Assembly: GCA_029959085.1 (NCBI GenBank)
Contig: JARWIR010000016.1
Span: 20,593,499-20,657,498 of the forward strand
From: Nemophila menziesii
Taxonomy: Eukaryota > Streptophyta > Magnoliopsida > Boraginales > Hydrophyllaceae
Direction of reading: 5' to 3'
Length of the DNA stretch: 64,000 nt
The notes below the pieces were generated by a model. The model was not told where the DNA came from, ran no database searches, and saw only the letters and a program-made list of their open reading frames with translations. Position numbers and translations under genes: made by a program. This document shows, piece by piece, positions 11,501 through 20,632 of this stretch. Within the stretch, counting starts at the first letter, position 1. Each line of letters begins with the position of its first letter.

Positions 11501-12098
11501 CTGCAAACTAAACTGCATATTTTTGGATTCATGGAATGATTCTACCAATTGCAATCAGTTTCCAGTGTTGGAATTTCTGACTAAACTAGAGTCGCTCAAG
11601 GTCCTTTATAATGGTCAGAGGCGATTTCCATGTGAGCTTAACTTTCCCTCAAATCTAAAGAAGTTAACTTTGAACAATTTTCACATGCCATGGAATGAAC
11701 TTTTGCAAGTAACTCGGTTACAAAATCTGGAGATTCTCAAATTAGTGGACAATGCATTTGATGGTGAAAGCTGGGAAATGGGGTCTGAAGTAGTATTCCT
11801 GAATTTGAAGTTCTTGAAGTTGGATTCTCTAAATTTTGTAAAATGGATTGCAACTGGTGATAACTTTCCCCACCTTGAAAATCTTATCTTGCACAAATGC
11901 CAGCAACTGGAGGAGATCCCTACTGCTATAGGAGAGATTGATACCCTGCTGAAAATTACGGTGATGTGGTGCAATAGTTCTGTTGCATTTTCGGCCAAGA
12001 AAATACAGGAAGAGCAAGTGGAGTATGGAAATGAGGGACTCAGAATACATGTCCATCCTAAAGTCTGGGATTTGGAGTCACCGGGCATCATCGAGTGA
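8505..12098 (+). CDS. NLR1: CC-NB-LRR immune receptor, R1/late-blight-homologue class
   Basis: Intact single-exon ORF, 1197 residues. Such proteins are cytoplasmic or nuclear sensors of pathogen effectors that switch between ADP and ATP states. Residues 1-170: extended N-terminal domain. About 172-215: Rx-like CC with DTEYGIDLFLVREIPIWY, the form seen in R1-like proteins. About 268-380: degenerate NB-like module. NB-ARC: P-loop GMAGQGKTT 434-442, RNBS-A FDTRAWGCVSQ, kinase-2 FLIVLDDIW 507-515, RNBS-B GSRIIFTTR, GLPL 597-600, RNBS-D CFLYIGAFLENREV, and VHD 725-727 in place of MHD. A Ser-rich spacer with an internal repeat (about 779-846) precedes about ten irregular LRRs (about 860-1180). The start at 8505 is the first in-frame ATG after the leader and gives MENERDERKTCLAHL. 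All NB motifs needed for nucleotide binding are present. Closest relative here is NLR2. Confidence 0.95.
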   Translation: MENERDERKTCLAHLNAVFEHLDANERFDNLNTLIATVMDPHPSQVLSELDFIVKELECIISIFDLKKMDKNMALELFNIMDINMVWKYSTWLKRYRGIFEEWRKPSPKHYPKTGEHGYVDHLVEYLELMLVKAKADHSYGPLMVFVLRIQRMFQLVTVHLFEIPGRRKKDVDFKILMEGITDLAYDTEYGIDLFLVREIPIWYSVFWLQEIENVLKQKLGQLNVKSGDAKLIIREIQDETRQLNKIIAILNNNTEMDEKLDEILEAVRYSFGMSTFGFVSSYKERKKEVFVQLLLNAFNHSYYKNEKKRVYNDDKRVFLSHLSEEALKKLVQDLFAYRRFFIILKDVDDIQDLEDIRKIVGDYGSILLTTHSPELVAYCDSGSQENLFINNMCRDHTKPTIDEDVLGFEKETESMLHKLMEEPKQLRIISIVGMAGQGKTTLAKKLYNDLSVTIYFDTRAWGCVSQEYSKRELLLELLSQLSDAMHLENDQELDERLYQSLMGQRFLIVLDDIWSTQAWNDLRRCFPNQNNGSRIIFTTRQQRLAFEAQAHSMIQPLKPLSNDDSWALLQKKLFQTESFPDELLGIGREIANCCKGLPLSVVLTAGLLAKLDKRIDVWTEFSRNLSSHILKDAKAEDIGIVELSYKNLPDPLKPCFLYIGAFLENREVPIKKLIRLWVAEGFIKHSDSKSLEYVAEDYLADLIGRSMVIVAQEKSNGGVKTCRVHDILREFALTKASQDNFFHQIQESDEQLNPDSEPITPYSAKREKHIFQPKRTMFYRRWLANFSKSNLFSKLRANPKSSSSSKPIAEPQSSCSPNSITYNQRRLCVYSKSNRFFNLRAEPFGPHVRSLLLFAGSEMFPSYSSDISFIFRNFKLLKILNLEDINIGNSFKEIDVLLHLRYLAVQGTMVSVPSSIENLLHLETCSVKSLEDKVIEVPDSIWNIISLRHLHINCRASFDMEPHRLENSFVLDNLQTLSTPSLAYGDDMEKILRKLRGICKLNCIFLDSWNDSTNCNQFPVLEFLTKLESLKVLYNGQRRFPCELNFPSNLKKLTLNNFHMPWNELLQVTRLQNLEILKLVDNAFDGESWEMGSEVVFLNLKFLKLDSLNFVKWIATGDNFPHLENLILHKCQQLEEIPTAIGEIDTLLKITVMWCNSSVAFSAKKIQEEQVEYGNEGLRIHVHPKVWDLESPGIIE

Positions 12099-12657
12099 AT
12101 GGATGGATGAGTTGGGCTTCTATGTACGTGTGTAAATCTAAACTAATTAGTCTACATTATTTTATTCATAATTGATGACTCAATTCACTTTACAATACAT
12201 TGAGTTATAGATATAAAAATGAATGCGTTGTTTAGGATATGTTTTAAATGATTTACATTTTTGCAGAAATAATATTTCCGGTTATGGTGAAGATTAGTTG
12301 ATGGCATTCCAAGGAGAAGACTTCTTAGGGGAAACGAAAGAGTTTGTATTTCTATTTCATGCCCTTACTTAGGCTTTTGTTTGGAAATCTGCATTGGAGG
12401 GGTCTAAAAGATAAATACTGTAATTTGTGATGTTGTTAAAAAACTGTATAGTTGAATATGTTATTTTAGTATCTTGTTTACACTTCTAACTTGGATTTTT
12501 GTTGCATTCTATGTGGTTCATCATTAGCATTACTATCTTGACCATTGTCATATGACCCCGAAATCTTGCTTGTTTCTCGTGTATTAGCAAATTGAGCATC
12601 CATCTTAATCCCGTTGAAGTATTCAAATGTTGCGCTGCTTATACAATTTCAAGTGCA
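12099..12657. other. NLR1 3' UTR and flank
   Basis: The first 100 bases after the stop (TGAATGGAT, then CTAAACTAATTA and AATTGATGACT) resemble the sequence after the NLR2 stop, so they belong to the duplicated gene unit. The remainder is AT-rich without genes. Confidence 0.6.
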
Positions 12658-12666
12658 TTGAATTTA

Positions 12667-13147
12667 GAGTAAATGCCTCATTTACCCCCAGAACTATACA
12701 CGTCTTGACAGATTGCCCCCAAAGAAAAAATGCGACTAGATGGTCTTTAAACTATGTTTTCGTGACTCGATGCCCCTGTTAACGGAAACCGTTAGTTTTC
12801 TCCGTAAGTTGGTCACGTGCGCAAGTTGTCGTGACATTTTACCCCCTGTACTAAGTTTTTCGTGACATTTTACCCCCGTACTAAGTTTTTTGTGTCTCGG
12901 TGTCTAGGGTAAAATGTCAAGAAAACTTAGTCTAGGGGTAAAATGTCATAAAAAACTTAGTACATGGGGTAAAATGTCACGACAATTTGCGCACGTGGCC
13001 AACTAACGGCGAAAACTAACGGTTTCCCTTAACAGAGGGTATCGAGTCACGAAAACATAGTTTAAGGACCATCCAGTCGCAAAAATTTCTTTGGGGGACA
13101 ATCTGTCAAGACGTGTATAGTTTAGGGGGTAAACGATGTATTTACTC
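12667..13147. mobile_element. Foldback Mutator-type MITE with perfect 9-bp target duplication
   Basis: The element starts GAGTAAATGCCTCATTTACC and ends with the near inverse, GGTAAACGATGTATTTACTC. The two halves are inverted copies over almost their full length (for example CTTGACAGATTGCCCCCAAAG against CTTTGGGGGACAATCTGTCAAG). Near the centre the 26-28 bp motif GTGACATTTTACCCCC...GTACTAAG is repeated in both orientations. It is flanked by identical 9-mers TTGAATTTA (12658-12666 and 13148-13156). A 9-bp duplication is the Mutator signature (family knowledge). No coding capacity. Confidence 0.85.
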
Positions 13148-13156
13148 TTGAATTTA

Positions 13157-13498
13157 TTTCTTGCATGTTTGCTTTATCACAACATGAGAAAAGGATATGC
13201 ATGTTTTGAAATCTTTTTTGCTGGAGTAAATTATATGAATTCCTAAATCAACAATCAATGGGTTAGGTGATGTGAATCCGATTTTGGGTGCTATAAACTG
13301 TAATTATATTTTTATTGTTGGTAAATAGTGAAAATCACCTGTTTAGAACAATAGAAATGGAAATCCGGATAAGAAATATTTCAGTTTAAAGTAAACTATC
13401 AGTAAATGAAATAATAGAAACGAAACTTTTCTTTTGGAACTTCTTATATGTAGACAAAGTGATCTTAACATATCATTACAAAATTACTTATTGAAATG
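13157..13498. other. Spacer between the foldback element and the copia element
   Basis: AT-rich DNA with no recognisable feature. Confidence 0.4.
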
Positions 13499-13758
13499 TG
13501 TTAAAGATAGAAAGTATATCTACGATTGGAGTAAAATATCTTAGATTGATCCTAAACTATCTTAGACTGATCCTAGACTATCTTAGACTGATTCTAGACT
13601 ATTTTAGATTGATTCTATTGATTCTAGACTAACTTAGATTGATTCTATACTAACTTAGATTTATTAATTTCCTTAGTTTATCGTTTTTAGCTATATAAGT
13701 ATGTAACATTCATTAGAGAAATACACAGAAAATATAATCTTTCTTACAAAAGTTTTCA
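13499..13758 (+). repeat. Copia 5' LTR
   Basis: 260 bases from TGTTAAAG to TTTTCA, ending directly before the primer site. Positions about 13538-13668 consist of a 21-bp tandem repeat (consensus ATCTTAGATTGATTCTAGACT, six to seven imperfect units). A TATAAG near 13694 could be the promoter. Confidence 0.88.
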
Positions 13759-13771
13759 TGGTACCAGAGCC
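13759..13771 (+). other. Copia primer-binding site
   Basis: TGGTACCAGAGCC immediately follows the LTR. It differs by one base from TGGTATCAGAGCC, the usual copia site that pairs with the initiator-Met tRNA. Confidence 0.85.
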
Positions 13772-14082
13772 GTCTCTTTGAACCCTAATCAGGTAGGGTT
13801 TTATTAGTATTCTTTCCTCAGTATTCTACCCGTTCTCTGTCAATCTGTCCTGCCTCCGATCAGTCCACTCTTTTATTCTGCAAACTATTTGGGTTTTATT
13901 TTGCTCTGGCCGTCGCCGATCTGTCCGCTCCCGTGTTGTGTCCGTGTTGTCAATCTGTCCTGCCACCTATCAGTACACTCTTTTATTCTGCAAACAATTT
14001 GGGTTTTATTTTTCTCTCGTCGCCGCCGATCTGTTGCTTCACTTATTTAAAGTTTATTTAGTTCTTTGAAAGTCGTTCTACG

Positions 14083-15219
14083 ATGGAGAATAACACCACT
14101 CTTATTGTACCTACAACTTCTCAACTAGTTTCAACTCATCAACTGAAAATTCATGTTACTCTCTCTAATACTAATTGGGAACAATGGTCCACATTTGTTG
14201 AATCTGAGTTAGATTCACTTCGAAAGGGTAAATAGCTGAAAGAAGAATCACAAAATACCGAAGATTGGAAAGCTGAGGATAACTCTACTCGCATGATACT
14301 ATGGAATGCGATGGAGCCAGATATTCTATCAATTGTACACACTTTTAAGACCACAAAGAAAATGTGGGATCACCTACAATCCACCTATTCTAAAAAAACA
14401 GCATGGCACACGCTTACAGAAATTCTGAAGCACATGCAATATGTGAACAAGGCAATGCAACTCTGGCCGAGTACTTCACGCAGTTCAAGAAATTATCTAA
14501 TGAGTTAAATGAGTTATTTCCCTTGGCACGGATTCAGCCACAACATGGGAACAACTCAATACACTCACATTTATTGGAGGTATGTCATCCAAATACTCCT
14601 CAGCACGGCCGATCCTCCTTGGTCAGACAACTATACCATCATTGTCCGCTACCTATCATCTTCTAAGGGAAATGTTCCATCTGATGGAATTGATTCATCT
14701 CATAATACTGAAAACTCAGCATTAGTGGCAAACTCTTATAAATTTAAGAGCACAGGTCAGTCATTTGTTTAAGGAGGAAAATGATATGAAGGTAATTCGA
14801 ATTCTAGTAGCTATAAGAATGTGCAGTGCCGCTATTGCAAAGAATGGGGTCACATGAAGTTGGATTGTCCAAAGCGTCCAAAAGGTCCACCACACCCTCC
14901 TCATGCTCAAGTAGCTTTTGTCGACCAATCACCCAGCGACCACACAAACTCAGACGAAGTTGCTACACTTATTCAGCGACTTGAGCAACTGGGCTTCTCT
15001 CGTACCGACATGAATTCTCATCCACAGACTCATAGGGCTACTTCATCTCACCCAGGTATTACTTCCAACTGTTTTATAGCATCAAAATCATCATGGGTTG
15101 TTGATTCAGGTGCTACTGACCACATGACTGGTAACAAAAATATACTGTCAAGACTAGCCACTACTTCACAACCACCTGTCCAAATAGCTAATGGATATAG
15201 AAGGAATTGGATCCACTAA
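14083..15219 (+). pseudogene. Copia gag and protease remnant
   Basis: The frame opens at ATG 14083 (MENNTTLIVPTTSQL) but meets TAG at 14233-14235. The same frame then continues through the gag helices (ILWNAMEPDILSIVHTFK, TKKMWDHLQSTYSKKTAWH) and shifts near 14400 into NATLAEYFTQFKKLSNELN. The zinc knuckle CRYCKEWGHMKLDC (CX2CX4HX4C) lies near 14823-14864. The protease active site VVDSGATDHM lies near 15100-15129. Gag would form the particle and protease would mature it. At least one stop and two frameshifts make it non-functional. Confidence 0.85.
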
Positions 15220-15859
15220 TATTTCTCAAAACATGCCTTTATCATCTGTCTTATATGTTCCTTCTTTTCCTGAAAATCATTTATCTGTAAGCAAAATAAT
15301 AGAACTATACTGCTCTGTTATCTTCACCCCAACTAAATGCACATTTCAGGAACTGGGGACGAACAGGATGATTGGCACTGCATATAAGGACAAAGGCTTA
15401 TATTGCATGGAAAGTTCATCTCAGCGAGTGGCATACCTGAGTAATAATAGTGCTAAGGAGGTTCATTATCAGTTGGGGCATCCATCTCTCCAGGTTTTGA
15501 AAAAAATACGTCCTGAATTTTAGTCTATTTCAGAATTAGTTTATGAGTCTTGTGTCCAGGGAAAGCATGTCTGTGCTTCCCATCCACCTAGAGTCAATAG
15601 TCGGGCTAACAATGTTTTTGATTTAGTGCATTCCGATGTATGGGGTCCGTGTCCAGTTACATCCATATCAGATTTCCGATATTTTGTTACTTTTGTGGAT
15701 GATTTCTCTCGTGTAACTTGGCTTTTTGTTATTAAATCTAGACAAGAGATTTTCTCTAAATTTTCAGAATTTTGTTCTTTTGTGAAAACTCAATTTGACG
15801 CCACTATTAGAACTCTTCGTAGTGACAATGCCAAAGAATATTTACAAATGAATTTTTAA
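15191..15859 (+). pseudogene. Copia integrase remnant
   Basis: Contains the zinc-binding end YQLGHPS and the catalytic core pieces LVHSDVWGPCPV, FVTFVDDFSR and LRSDNAKEY, separated by stops (about 15521 and 15857). A further piece, TPQQSGVAERKNRHI, lies in a different frame near 15910-15950. Integrase would insert the cDNA. This copy is broken. Confidence 0.85.
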
Positions 15860-16126
15860 AATATATATTTGGTAATGGTATTGTTGATGAATCATCATGT
15901 GCTTATACACCTCAACAAAGTGGAGTGGCTGAAAGAAAGAATAGACACATACTTGAGGTGGCTTGTACTATGATGATACATGGACATGTCCCTTATCGTT
16001 TCTGGGCCGATGCGACTCTAACTGCGTGTTATCTAATACATAGGATGCCATAGTACCCTATAATGTTTTATTTCCATCTGCACCTTTATTCCCTGTTTCA
16101 CCAAGATCTTTGGGTGTGCCTGTTAT

Positions 16127-17425
16127 GTGTATGATAATCGACCAGGGCGTAAGAAACTCGATCCCAAGTCCCTTAGATGTATTTTTTTAGGCTATTCTGG
16201 AACTCAAAAAGGTTATCGATGTTATAGTATAACTTTAAGAAGGTACTTTGTTTCATCTGACGTTATTTTTATGGATTCTGTACCGTTTTTCTCAAAATCT
16301 AAATCTAGTCCATTATCTACATCTAGTAATTCTCCACCAACAATTACTATTCTGAAATATCCTGAGGTTCACACTGAATCTTCTTCAAACCTCGAGAGTG
16401 GCGAGCCACCAGCACCTCATATGCCTTCAATCACTCAGGTATATACTCGACGGGGTAAACAAATCCCTGTTAATACTAACTATGTCTTGACTATGCATGA
16501 CCGTGATACTTGTGCATCTCCTGATAAACCTGGCCCGACCACGAAATCACCACCATATCATACACAATCACATGAACTCTCCACACCTAAGACACAAATT
16601 GCTTCTCCAATCCAACAACCTCAAATATCTGATCTTGACCTACCTATAGCCCTTCGTAAAACCTCTCGTAACTGTCTGAATATCAGATATTCCCTTGACC
16701 GCTTTTGTTCCTATGCAGCTCTATCCACATCTCAATGTGCGTTTACTACTAGTCTTGACAGTTACTATGTTCCTAATAATGTGTCAGAGGACTTGCGCAA
16801 TCCGGGTTGGTTTGGTGCTATGCAGGAGGAAATGTCTGCTCTTTGGAAAAATGAAACGTGGGATCTTTGTCCTCTCCCTCCTGGCAAAAAGGCAGTCGGA
16901 TACAAGTGGGTTTTCACAGTAAAAGTTCATCCTGATGGGACAATGCACCGACTCAAAGCTCGCTTAGTTGCTAAAGGGTACTCTAAATCATATGGCATTG
17001 ATTATGATGAAATGTTTTCTCCTGTTGCTAAGATGGAATCTGTTCGGATCTATATATCTCTAGTTGTTGTTCGTCACTGGCCACTGTACCGATTGGATGT
17101 CAAGAATGCATTTCTCAATGGCATCCTTGAGAAGGAGGTTTACATGATCCAGCCAACTGGTTTCGTTGTTTAGGAGGAGGTTTCTAAAGTTTGTCCCTTA
17201 CGAAAGTCTTTATACGGTCTAAAACCGTCCCCCCGAGCTGGGTTTGGCCGTCTCTCCCAAACACTTGGTCAGTTTGGCATGATCAGGAGTGATAATGACC
17301 ACTCTGTATTTTATAGACACTTAAAGGGAAAGACCATCATCTTAGTTGCATATGTTGACGATCTTATTATCACCGGTGATGATGTCGAAGGAATTTCAAC
17401 ATTGAAGGAATTTTTTAAGTGAACA
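16127..17425 (+). pseudogene. Copia reverse transcriptase remnant
   Basis: A 348-codon open segment (16127-17173) carries the post-integrase linker and the RT start: NETWDLCPLPPGKKAVGYKW, RLKARLVAKGYS and YRLDVKNAFLNG. A TAG at 17171-17173 and frame changes interrupt it. The catalytic box YVDD is intact at 17351-17362. RT would copy element RNA in the particle. Confidence 0.9.
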
Positions 17426-17528
17426 ATTCCAGATTATAGATCTTGGCACACTCAAGTATTTTCTTGGCTTTGAGGTATCACGATCTCCTGGTAAGATCCT
17501 TATTTTTCAAAGAAATTATGTTCTCGAT

Positions 17529-18323
17529 ATGTTGTCAGATTGCGGATTGCTTGGGTGTAAACTTGCTGACTCCCCAATGGTCTATGAAACGAAACTCATG
17601 CCTGATGACGGAGCACCCTTACATGATCATGAGAGATATATAAGATTAGTCGGGAAACTCAATTATCTAACGGTTACTCGACCAGATATTTCTTATCTTG
17701 TTAGTGTAGTGAGCCAATTCGTGTTAGCCCCACACACTACACATTGTGATGCAGCTATTCGGATCCTTAAATATCTCAAGGGTTCTCCAGGTAAAGGAAT
17801 TGTTTATTCTGATCAGGGACATAGTAGAATCGCAGCGTTTAGTGATGGCGATTGGGCAGGGTGTCCTATTAGTCAAAGGTCCACTACTGGATATTGTGTT
17901 TTCTTTGGTGGTAACATTATATCCTGGAAGAGTAAGAAGCAGACAGTTATATCTCGGTCCAGTGCAGAGTCAGAATACCGCACAATGGCAAACACATCAT
18001 ATGAGCTAGTTTGGACAAAGCGTTTACTCAACAAACTAGGTGTTCATTATGATGGTTTGATGAGGCTATATTGTGATAATCAGTCTGCCATGCATATTGC
18101 CAAGAACCAATTCTTTCATGAGCGGACGAAGCATATTGAGGTGGATTGTCATTTGGCCAGAGATTTTGTCATAGGAACATCTTCTTGTCCCGCATGTATT
18201 CAACTAGTTCATGTTCGGACAAATCTCCAACTCGCTGACATTCTAACCAAGCCTCTTCGTAAAACCCCAATTAATAATATGTGTAACAAGTTGGGTATGT
18301 TAGACATATATACTCCAACTTGA
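17529..18323 (+). pseudogene. Copia RT end and RNase H
   Basis: 264-codon open segment with the copia box GKLNYLTVTRPDISYLVSVV, RNase H Asp box FSDGDWAGC, SRSSAESEYRTMA, YCDNQSAMHIAKN and the closing HVRTNLQLADILTKPL. It ends 7 bases before the 3' LTR region, as expected for copia. It is the best-preserved part of the element, but it depends on upstream frames that are broken. Confidence 0.9.
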
Positions 18324-18330
18324 GGATGAG

Positions 18331-18496
18331 TGTTAAAGATAGAAAGTATATCTACGGTTGGTGTAAATATCTTAGATTGATCCTAAACTATCTTAGATTG
18401 ATTCTAGACTATCTTAGATTGATTATAGACTAAGTTAGATTGATTTATTTCCTTAGTTTATCGTTTGTATTTAGCGATATAAGTATGTAACATTCA
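18331..18496 (+). repeat. Copia 3' LTR, truncated
   Basis: Starts TGTTAAAGATAG like the 5' LTR and follows it to GTAACATTCA, then breaks off. About 95 bases of the 5' LTR have no counterpart. Its 21-bp tandem repeat has only about four units (18369-18447). The purine-rich TTGAGGATGAG just before it is the likely polypurine tract. Confidence 0.85.
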
Positions 18497-18898
18497 CACC
18501 ATGGGTCTAGTCCAAGCACATCAGCACCATAGGTACAGCACCGTGAAGCCAAATTCTGATTTCTTCTTTGTTTTTTTCATTTATGTTGCAATTTTCTTTT
18601 TTTTTAGACAGTGAGTGTGCAGAGATTTATTGTTCTTGTTTTATCCAGTAATGCGATTGTTGATACATTTCTTGATTTGGTGTGTTAGTTTTCGTTTGTT
18701 GTTGTTCCAAATGATATGTTTTTGGATTCTGTTATGAAGATACCTTTTGTTTTTTGTTCATAAAATATACAGCCCCATGTAGTGTTATAGAATTTCCGTT
18801 TGTTTCTTTGTTCCTTGAGGATACAGTCCAATAACATTTTTGGCCTGTGAATTGTTTTATTTTTTGGTTTTTGTCATTATGGGTACATCCCAAGATTT
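18497..18898. other. T-rich spacer before Athila A
   Basis: No genes recognised. It was contiguous with 29452 onward before insertion of element A. Confidence 0.4.
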
Positions 18899-18903
18899 GT
18901 GGG

Positions 18904-20490
18904 TGATGTCTCCCTTTTTGTTCTAATTATATGCCCTTAGGAGACATCAAATTAGGTTATTATTTGACTTATTTACTAGACTTTTAAGCTTAATTGGTCA
19001 TATTACGATTTTTTCCCTTGGATTTGGATTATTTGTGTTTTAGAGCTTTTATGCATTAATTCGTTTATTTTTAGTGTAAAGTTCTTAGGTTTATGATTTG
19101 ATGGAATATAAGACAAGGAGAAGAAACGGGAAATAAAGTCTTGGATTAAGCGTTGAAGTCAAAGGCGAGAATAATTGATTCGATGGAGTAATTAGTGGAG
19201 AATGGAATCTGGAATGCTGTCACAAATCACTGTTTTCGATCATCTTAGCCACTGTACCAGCCTTGGAGCATAAAATGAGGTAGCTAAAGCTTGAAGTAAG
19301 GAAGATTTTCCAAGTTGAACGAAGTGATTCCGAGTCCGGGCGCAAACGTTACAGCTGTTTTAGTAACAGCTGGTCACCAGTTACGGGATTTCATTAAATG
19401 GATTGTGCTTTTATTCTAATTAACCTAATCCTTATTTTTAATAGCCCAATCCGTTTTTCCCACTATAAAATGACCTTTAACCTCAGTTTTTACAGATACA
19501 ATTCATATTAGAGAAGAGGCAACGCTTAGCAGAAGTCAGAGAAGCAAAAAGGAGAGAGAAAGTTGAAGCTGGAGAATTCCTTCTTTAACAACATCAATTA
19601 TCAACCCTTTAATTAGGTTCTTCTTATTTTTGTAATTCATTATAAACATCTTTAATTTTAATTCAGTAGTTTTTAACATTATTAGCTAAATTCCCTAAGT
19701 ACTTGAGAGTCGCATTAATGGGTTGAACCCAATTTTATTGAATTCATGTTTTTGAATTTGGGATTATTTTAATTTAAATAGAATTGGGCAATTTCGTATT
19801 GACTATTATTTTGTATTTAAATAACTATCTTTGAAGTCATGAATCAAACCTAGGAATTAGTAATTAGGCTATTCCATATAGTGGTGTATGGATCACCTTA
19901 ACGGGCGGTTTAATTAATGATCCAAATAATAGACGTAAGGTAGAAATTATTGACCCTGGCGGGCTTAGTTAACCTTATAGACAATTGGGTAAAGACATTG
20001 AACCATTCAAAGGTGGATTATAATCGCCATGACGGGGTTTGTAACACCTAAGAATAACTCCTAAGTCCATCCTGGCGGGGGTTAGGAGATTATAGAATCC
20101 CGACTAGTACTTAATTCCCGATTCATCCCTTAATCAGAAACATTTATTTAATAGATTTAGGTGAAACCCTTGCGAAACTCAAGTACTGCGTCTAAGTCTT
20201 TGCGTCTACTCATTTTTACCTGTGTCTTATTTATTTGCATTAGTTAATTTAGTATTTCAATTTAATTTCATCTTAGTCCTTAACCAAAAACCAAAACAAA
20301 TATTTATATCATTTATTTTCCGCATCATATAACAACTAATCGCACTTATAACATAACATCTAAAGTCATACCTAATCCGTCCCTGAGATCGAAATCTCGT
20401 TTACCAGATATTACTTGGACGACCCGTACACTTGCGGTACGTGTCTTGCCTTTTTAGGTGTGTTTATTTAGAACACACAAGGAGACACTA
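18904..20490 (+). repeat. Athila A 5' LTR
   Basis: Begins with a stem-loop (TGATGTCTCC 18904-18913 pairing with GGAGACATCA 18940-18949). TATA box TATAAAA at 19464-19470 within CCACTATAAAATGACC. The second half carries several CTGACGGGG-like boxes. Ends GGAGACACTA. Confidence 0.92.
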
Positions 20491-20496
20491 AGTTTT

Positions 20497-20514
20497 TGGC
20501 GCCGCTGCCGGGGA
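20497..20514 (+). other. Athila A primer-binding site
   Basis: TGGCGCCGCTGCCGGGGA, one base different from the site complementary to plant tRNA-Asp (…GCCGTTGCC…) typical of Athila. B and C share the same variant base. Confidence 0.88.
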
Positions 20515-20632
20515 CGGTAGTGTGTGACCACGGTGTTATCCGTAAGTGTTTTTAGTTGTTATTTTTAATTTTTATTTTCAGTTTTACGCTTTTCTTCGTT
20601 TTTGTTCTTTCTCAGGCCTACAGGTTTGGTGC

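Larger units (their letters stand above)
13499..18496 (+). mobile_element. Degenerate Ty1/copia LTR retrotransposon
   Basis: Two direct LTRs beginning TGTTAAAGATAGAAAGTATA flank a tRNA-iMet-type primer site and gag, protease, integrase, RT and RNase H remains in copia order (integrase before RT). The frame is broken by several stops and frameshifts, so it is dead. The 3' LTR is cut short, and the bases on the two sides (TGAAA and CACCA) do not match, so no target duplication survives. Confidence 0.92.

Noticed and set aside
11222..12091. Minus-strand ORFs of 75-136 codons opposite the NLR1 LRR region (also opposite NLR2 and NLR3)
   Set aside because: They recur at matching places in all paralogues and are antisense shadows of the conserved LRR coding sequence.
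12667..13147. Repeated short motifs that might suggest a CRISPR-like array
   Set aside because: The repeats are inverted copies within a TIR element with a 9-bp TSD, in plant DNA. No spacer structure.
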